A DNA stretch of 64,000 nt from Nitratireductor arenosus (GTDB lineage Bacteria > Pseudomonadota > Alphaproteobacteria > Rhizobiales > Rhizobiaceae), in contig NZ_WPHG01000001.1 of the NCBI RefSeq assembly GCF_009742725.1, forward strand, positions 62,001 to 126,000. The letters are read 5' to 3'. Positions 60,184-64,000 of the stretch are shown here, in pieces (the first letter of the stretch is position 1; every line of letters begins with the position of its first letter). Under the pieces are notes generated by a model. That model ran no database searches. It had not been told where the DNA came from and saw only the letters and a program-made list of their open reading frames with translations. A program made the position numbers and the translations under genes.

Positions 60184-62034
60184 CTACTCGGTTTCGAAGC
60201 GCGCCACCGACAGGAAGGTCACCGCGTTGCCGGAAAAACGCGCGGGATCGGGCGCGGCGGGCGCGGTTTCGAAACCGCTCGTATAGACCTGCGTCGGCGC
60301 GATGCGGATCGCGTTGTGCGCCAGCGACGGCGTCTTGGCGCTCGCGATCGAACGCGTTGCCCGGCCAGCGGTTTCCAGCGCCCAGCGCGCCTTGATCTCC
60401 TCGACCGGCAGCGTCACCGCCCGACGGTCACCCTTGGCGTCGGAAGGCCCGGGTTTGGCGCCCTTGCCGGTGGTCTTCACGCGCGTGTCGATGACCGCCT
60501 CGGCGTCGCGATAACCCGCGCTGGCCAGAAGCAGGGCGCGCTGCGTATCCTTCGGCGCGGCAAGCCGGCCGCCTTTTGCAGGGACCGGGCCGGTGGCCCC
60601 GGTGATTTCCGCGCGCAGCCGGTCGCCCGGACGCGGCTGCGGCAAGGCCGCCACGATTTCCTTGATCGGACCCTCTCCGGGCCGGAACTCGGGAACCGGG
60701 GCGAAGGCCGCCAACACGATCTCGCGCTGCTCGGCATCCCGTCTTTCGTCGTCGGCCACCAGACGGCGGGACTTTTCGATGATCCCGGCGATCGCCGATT
60801 TGCGGATTTCGGCGGCGGCCGCCGCGTCACCGGCCGGCTTTTCTCCGGCCGCGGCGAGCGCGATCGCCTCTCGGGCCCCAGGCCGGGTCGCCGGCAGCGG
60901 CACGCCATAGGCAAGCACCGTCTCTTCAGCCGTTTCCGTTTCGGGGGCCGTATCGGCGGCGGCGAGCGCGAGTGCCGTTCCCACATCCGCCTTCGGCCGT
61001 GGCGCGAACGCCGGCAGCGGCACGCGGCGTTCCGGCAAGGCCGCCAGGATTGTCTCGGGCGTGTCGACCCGAGGAGGTTCTTCAGCCTTGGGTGCCTGTG
61101 CGGGAGCCGCGGCCACAGCCACGCCCGGCAATTCGGCCGCGGGCTTGGGTTTCGGCGCGGTTCTGGTCACGGTCTGACCACGACGCATCGGCTCCTGCGA
61201 AATCGCGATATTGTCTTCTTCCTCGTCGGCGCCGCCACCGAACAGGTTGGCCAGAAACCCGCCGCCCGAAGACCTGGTGCCGGAGGAGCTGGCGCCGGCG
61301 TCGCGATCGTCGCTACGGGCGACCTGCACGGTACCGCCACCCTTCTTGCGCGATTTGTAGGAGGCAAGCGCCTGATTGTAACCGGGAAGCGGCTTGCCGT
61401 CGGTCGGCACATGCAAGGTCTTGCCGTTCGGGAATACCGAGGCCAGTTCGCCACGGCTCATGCGCGGCCAGTGCCGGACGCTGCCTGTGTCGAAATGGAC
61501 GAAGGGCGAACCGGAGCGCGGATAATAGCCGACGCCGCCCACACCCGCCCTCAGACCGGCATTGCGCAGCTTCTTCAGCGGCACGCCGGGGATGTAGAAG
61601 TCGAGCGCCCTGCCGAGCATATGCTGGCTTTTCTTGGCAACGCCGCGGCCGCGCTTGCGCAGCATGGAATTCGTGGATGGCGAGCGGTAGCCCGAGACAA
61701 CATGGATATAATCGCGGGCGCGGACATCCTGGTAAGCCTCCCAGACCACATCGAGCAGGCGGGGATCCATCTTGGTCGGCTCATTGCGCCGCCAGTCGCG
61801 TAGAAAACGGTTGATCTGGTTCAGCCCCGAAGACAGGTAGCGCCCATTGCGCTTGTAGGTGATCTCGGCGCGTTCCTTGGTATGGATGAAGTAGAGCTTC
61901 AGCGTGCGCGTTTCGGCATGCGCGTCGGCCGCCGTCAGCATGAAACATGCCGCAAGCAGCAGGACCGCCATATGGACAGGACGGAAAAGCACGCTCAATC
62001 GCCATCCGCCGATGGAAGAAGCTTGGTCGTTCAA
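60184..62034 (-). CDS. DUF882/YcbK (MepK-like) peptidase with long low-complexity tail
   Basis: 616 residues. An N-terminal signal or anchor (about 18-41) leads to the M15-like peptidase domain (about 45-200). The predicted zinc ligands are in SQHMLGRALDF and PFVHFDTGSVRHW, so it should cut peptidoglycan cross-links in the periplasm. From about 205 to 600 the sequence is Ala/Pro/Glu-rich with no recognisable domain, an unusual extension: typical family members are about 180-260 residues. The C-terminus ends in a hydrophobic short motif (AVTFLSVARFETE). Confidence 0.82.
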   Translation of the reverse strand: MNDQASSIGGWRLSVLFRPVHMAVLLLAACFMLTAADAHAETRTLKLYFIHTKERAEITYKRNGRYLSSGLNQINRFLRDWRRNEPTKMDPRLLDVVWEAYQDVRARDYIHVVSGYRSPSTNSMLRKRGRGVAKKSQHMLGRALDFYIPGVPLKKLRNAGLRAGVGGVGYYPRSGSPFVHFDTGSVRHWPRMSRGELASVFPNGKTLHVPTDGKPLPGYNQALASYKSRKKGGGTVQVARSDDRDAGASSSGTRSSGGGFLANLFGGGADEEEDNIAISQEPMRRGQTVTRTAPKPKPAAELPGVAVAAAPAQAPKAEEPPRVDTPETILAALPERRVPLPAFAPRPKADVGTALALAAADTAPETETAEETVLAYGVPLPATRPGAREAIALAAAGEKPAGDAAAAAEIRKSAIAGIIEKSRRLVADDERRDAEQREIVLAAFAPVPEFRPGEGPIKEIVAALPQPRPGDRLRAEITGATGPVPAKGGRLAAPKDTQRALLLASAGYRDAEAVIDTRVKTTGKGAKPGPSDAKGDRRAVTLPVEEIKARWALETAGRATRSIASAKTPSLAHNAIRIAPTQVYTSGFETAPAAPDPARFSGNAVTFLSVARFETE

Positions 62035-62116
62035 ATCAAGAGGCCTTGTGGCTTTGAAGTGTCCCCGGAAGACCGACAGACGCTTTCCGATGCCGTCCGA
62101 CTATCATCCCTAATGG

Positions 62117-62131
62117 TTAATCGACGCTTAT
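62117..62131. promoter_or_regulatory. CtrA-like box TTAA-N7-TTAT
   Basis: TTAATCGACGCTTAT, one mismatch from the CtrA consensus, 82 nt before the DUF882 start codon. The 62035-62234 gap also holds the stem-loop below and nothing else clear. Confidence 0.4.
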
Positions 62132-62177
62132 TGAAGATCAAATGCGGTGAGACGATGGCAAAAAGCCGGCGAAAGTC

Positions 62178-62195
62178 CCTTGACCGGGGTCAAGG
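62178..62195 (-). terminator. Possible terminator hairpin after the sigma-54 regulator gene
   Basis: CCTTGAC and GTCAAGG flank a 4-nt CGGG loop, about 40 nt after the stop codon of the minus-strand regulator. A T-run on the minus strand (CTTTTTG) follows at some distance. Confidence 0.35.
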
Positions 62196-62234
62196 TAAAC
62201 CAAAGATTTATCACGCCTACCCGGTCAGGCGAAC

Positions 62235-63761
62235 TCAACCGGCCACATGTTCGCCTCGTCCCGTCTCGGGATCGATGCCATATTCCTTGAGTTTGCGATA
62301 GAGCGTCGAACGCCCGATCCCCAGCCGCCTGGCGACCTCGCTCATCTGTCCGGAATAATGCTCGATGGCGTACTCGATCGCCTCGCGCTCGATCACGGCA
62401 AGCGATCGCACATTGCCGCGATCGTCAAACAGGTCGAGCGTGCTGGCGCCCGGCCGCGCCGCATGCGAACCGATCACGATGTCGGCGCGCGCCGGATCGG
62501 CGTCCAGACCGGGGATCGTCTCCAGATAAAGGCCCGTTTCGTCCACCGGGTCGACCAGGCCGACCTGCGCCCGGATCTGCGGAAACTCCTCCGAGGTCAG
62601 CGTCGACCCTTCGCTCAGCACCACCGCGCGAAAGATCGCGTTTTCGAGCTGACGGATATTTCCCGGCCAGTCATAGGCCTTCAAAACCGCCATCGCCTCG
62701 CCCGAAATGCCGGTGACGCGACCACCGGTTTCGGCGGCGCTGAAGCGGTTGATGAACAGGCTTACCAGTTCGTCCAGATCCTCGCGCCTGTCGCGCAGCG
62801 GCGGCACGTAGATCGGAAAGACGTTGAGCCGGTAGAAAAGGTCTTCGCGAAAAAGCCCGTCCTTGACGCGCTGCAGGAGATCGCGATGCGTCGCTGAAAT
62901 CAGGCGGATATCGACCTTGACCGCCGACCGGCCGCCAACCGGATCGACCTCGCCCTCCTGGACAGCACGCAGGAGCTTGACCTGGACGTCGAGCGGCAGA
63001 TCGCCGATCTCGTCCAGGAACAGGGTGCCGCTACTGGCCTCCACGAATTTGCCGGCGTGCTTGTCCTGGGCACCTGTGAAGGAGCCCTTTTCATGGCCGA
63101 ACAGGATGCTTTCGACCAGATTTTCGGGAATCGCGCCGCAATTCACCGTCACGAACGGTTTCGAACGGCGCGGGCTGGCGCCGCGGATGGCGCGCGCGAT
63201 GACCTCCTTGCCGACGCCCGACTCGCCCTCGATCAGGATCGGAATACTGGAGGCGGCGGCCTTTTCGGCCAGCCGCACGACCCGATCCATCGCCGGGCTA
63301 CGGGTGACCAGATCCTTTATGGCCAGCGTCTCGATATGGGCCGGCTTGGAGATGCGTTCGGTCGAGCCCAGCGCCTTGACCTTGAGCGCGTTGGCGATCG
63401 CAATGCGAAGCCGGTCCGGAGACACCGGTTTGACGACGAAGTCGAACGCGCCGGCGCGCATCGCCGACACGACCGTCTCGATGCCCGCCTGGGCGGTCTG
63501 GACGATCACCGGCAGATCGATGCCGACCGCGCGCATGGCAGCCAGAACCGCAAGCCCGTCCATGTCCGGCATGGCCAGGTCGAGGATGAGAACCCCGGTT
63601 CCCTGTCCCTTGGGACCGGTCAGATGCGCCATCGCCGCCTTGCCGCCATCCACGGACACGCAGGCATGGCCGGCGCGGGTCGCCGCGGCCTCCAGAAGCC
63701 GCCGTTGCACGGGATCGTCATCGACGATCAGTATGGTGTCTGTCATGGTGGCGCTGGACAA
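62235..63761 (-). CDS. Sigma-54-dependent response regulator (receiver-AAA+-Fis)
   Basis: 508 residues from TTG at 63761 (GAGGA 5-6 nt upstream); an ATG five codons later is the alternative. The receiver domain (about 8-125) has the phosphorylated Asp in ILDLAMPDMDG (about 60). The AAA+ domain (about 150-385) has Walker A GESGVGKE, the sigma-54 contact loop GSFTGA (Ser for Ala in GAFTGA) and Walker B LFLDEIGDLP. A linker of about 70 residues and a Fis-type helix-turn-helix (about 455-500) complete it. It activates sigma-54 promoters on signal; the partner kinase is not in the window. Confidence 0.92.
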   Translation of the reverse strand: MSSATMTDTILIVDDDPVQRRLLEAAATRAGHACVSVDGGKAAMAHLTGPKGQGTGVLILDLAMPDMDGLAVLAAMRAVGIDLPVIVQTAQAGIETVVSAMRAGAFDFVVKPVSPDRLRIAIANALKVKALGSTERISKPAHIETLAIKDLVTRSPAMDRVVRLAEKAAASSIPILIEGESGVGKEVIARAIRGASPRRSKPFVTVNCGAIPENLVESILFGHEKGSFTGAQDKHAGKFVEASSGTLFLDEIGDLPLDVQVKLLRAVQEGEVDPVGGRSAVKVDIRLISATHRDLLQRVKDGLFREDLFYRLNVFPIYVPPLRDRREDLDELVSLFINRFSAAETGGRVTGISGEAMAVLKAYDWPGNIRQLENAIFRAVVLSEGSTLTSEEFPQIRAQVGLVDPVDETGLYLETIPGLDADPARADIVIGSHAARPGASTLDLFDDRGNVRSLAVIEREAIEYAIEHYSGQMSEVARRLGIGRSTLYRKLKEYGIDPETGRGEHVAG

Positions 63762-63890
63762 AGCTGTCCTCGCTGGAAATTGGTCACTGGATCATACTGG
63801 CACACCCATCTAAATAGGGGCTCAACAAAGCCGGTGAACAAATCCTTTCCCCGACCGCAAACAGCCGAACCAGCCCGTAAGGATCAAGGC

Positions 63891-64000
63891 ATGAGCGCTC
63901 CGACCGCGACGCAGACGACCGCGACTTCCGCACGACGCGAGGCCACAAGGCGACTGGGCGACCTGCCCGAATGGAATCTCGGCGATCTTTATCCGGCGAT
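63891..64000 (+). CDS. Start of an M3-family oligoendopeptidase F-like gene (3' end cut by window edge)
   Basis: 36 codons are visible. The sequence GDLPEWNLGDLYPA after a Ser/Thr/Ala-rich start is typical of PepF-like oligoendopeptidases in Rhizobiales, which begin with this block before the zinc-peptidase body. AAGGATCAAGG precedes the ATG. The catalytic region lies beyond the window, so the call rests on the N-terminus only. Confidence 0.6.
   Translation, partial: MSAPTATQTTATSARREATRRLGDLPEWNLGDLYPA

Noticed and set aside
1-64000. tRNA, rRNA, CRISPR, insertion sequences or integrase-flanked islands
   Set aside because: I looked for tRNA T-loop words, repeated spacers and transposase motifs and found none; absence cannot be proven by eye.

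Overview
The window is GC-rich chromosomal DNA that reads as an alphaproteobacterium of the order Hyphomicrobiales (Rhizobiales). The main evidence is a Brucella/Sinorhizobium-style flagellar block (twin short flagellins, fliF, motB, motC, fliK, an FtcR-type regulator, flgE-flgK-flgL-flaF-flbT-flgD-fliQ, flhA-fliR). A NolR-like ArsR regulator and CtrA-type TTAA-N7-TTAA sites fit the same group. Gene density is high and many gene junctions overlap by ATGA. I saw no rRNA, tRNA, insertion sequence or CRISPR array.

Layout. 1-4.1 kb: a polyamine-type ABC importer, truncated at the left edge. 4.3-6.3 kb: an HSD10-like dehydrogenase and an alpha-methylacyl-CoA racemase-like gene. 6.3-9.8 kb: HugZ-like protein, NolR-like regulator, SpoU methyltransferase and a coiled-coil membrane protein. 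10.1-32.0 kb: the flagellar block, about 20 genes on the plus strand, interrupted by a serine beta-lactamase-like hydrolase between fliQ and flhA and ending in small coiled-coil or FliL-like genes. 32.0-42.6 kb: acyl-CoA catabolism (FAH-family hydrolase, crotonase, MarR regulator, then a minus-strand operon of SDR, carboxyltransferase, acyl-CoA dehydrogenase, biotin carboxylase, thiolase and thioesterase; divergent SCP2 protein). 42.7-45.5 kb: GNAT and ornithine/lysine decarboxylase with a long 5' leader, then an amidase remnant. 45.5-64 kb: LysR regulator, DUF1007/NicO metal exporter, DenD-like operon, CDF metal exporter, aminotransferase, SLC13 permease, TrhO, muramidase, KDPG aldolase, YcbK/MepK-like protein, a sigma-54 response regulator, and the start of an oligoendopeptidase.

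How the parts work together. Three flagellar transcription units (fliF, flgE, flhA) share a 26-bp element with fixed internal spacing, placed 31-37 nt before each start codon. It is a candidate class-II promoter read by the FtcR protein encoded between them. Both flagellin mRNAs carry a near-identical 42-nt leader with conserved dyads. FlbT, a flagellin-mRNA regulator in this class, is encoded in the same block.

The two catabolic loci, 29 kb apart on either side of the flagellar genes, share an AATGTT-N9-AACATT type operator. Copies lie in the MarR/crotonase divergent promoter, before the thiolase and before the HSD10-like gene. This suggests one MarR regulon for methyl-branched acyl-CoA (terpenoid-like) breakdown. 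The carboxylase operon resembles the Atu (geranyl-CoA carboxylase) set more than the leucine pathway, and its promoter carries a separate perfect 16-bp palindrome.
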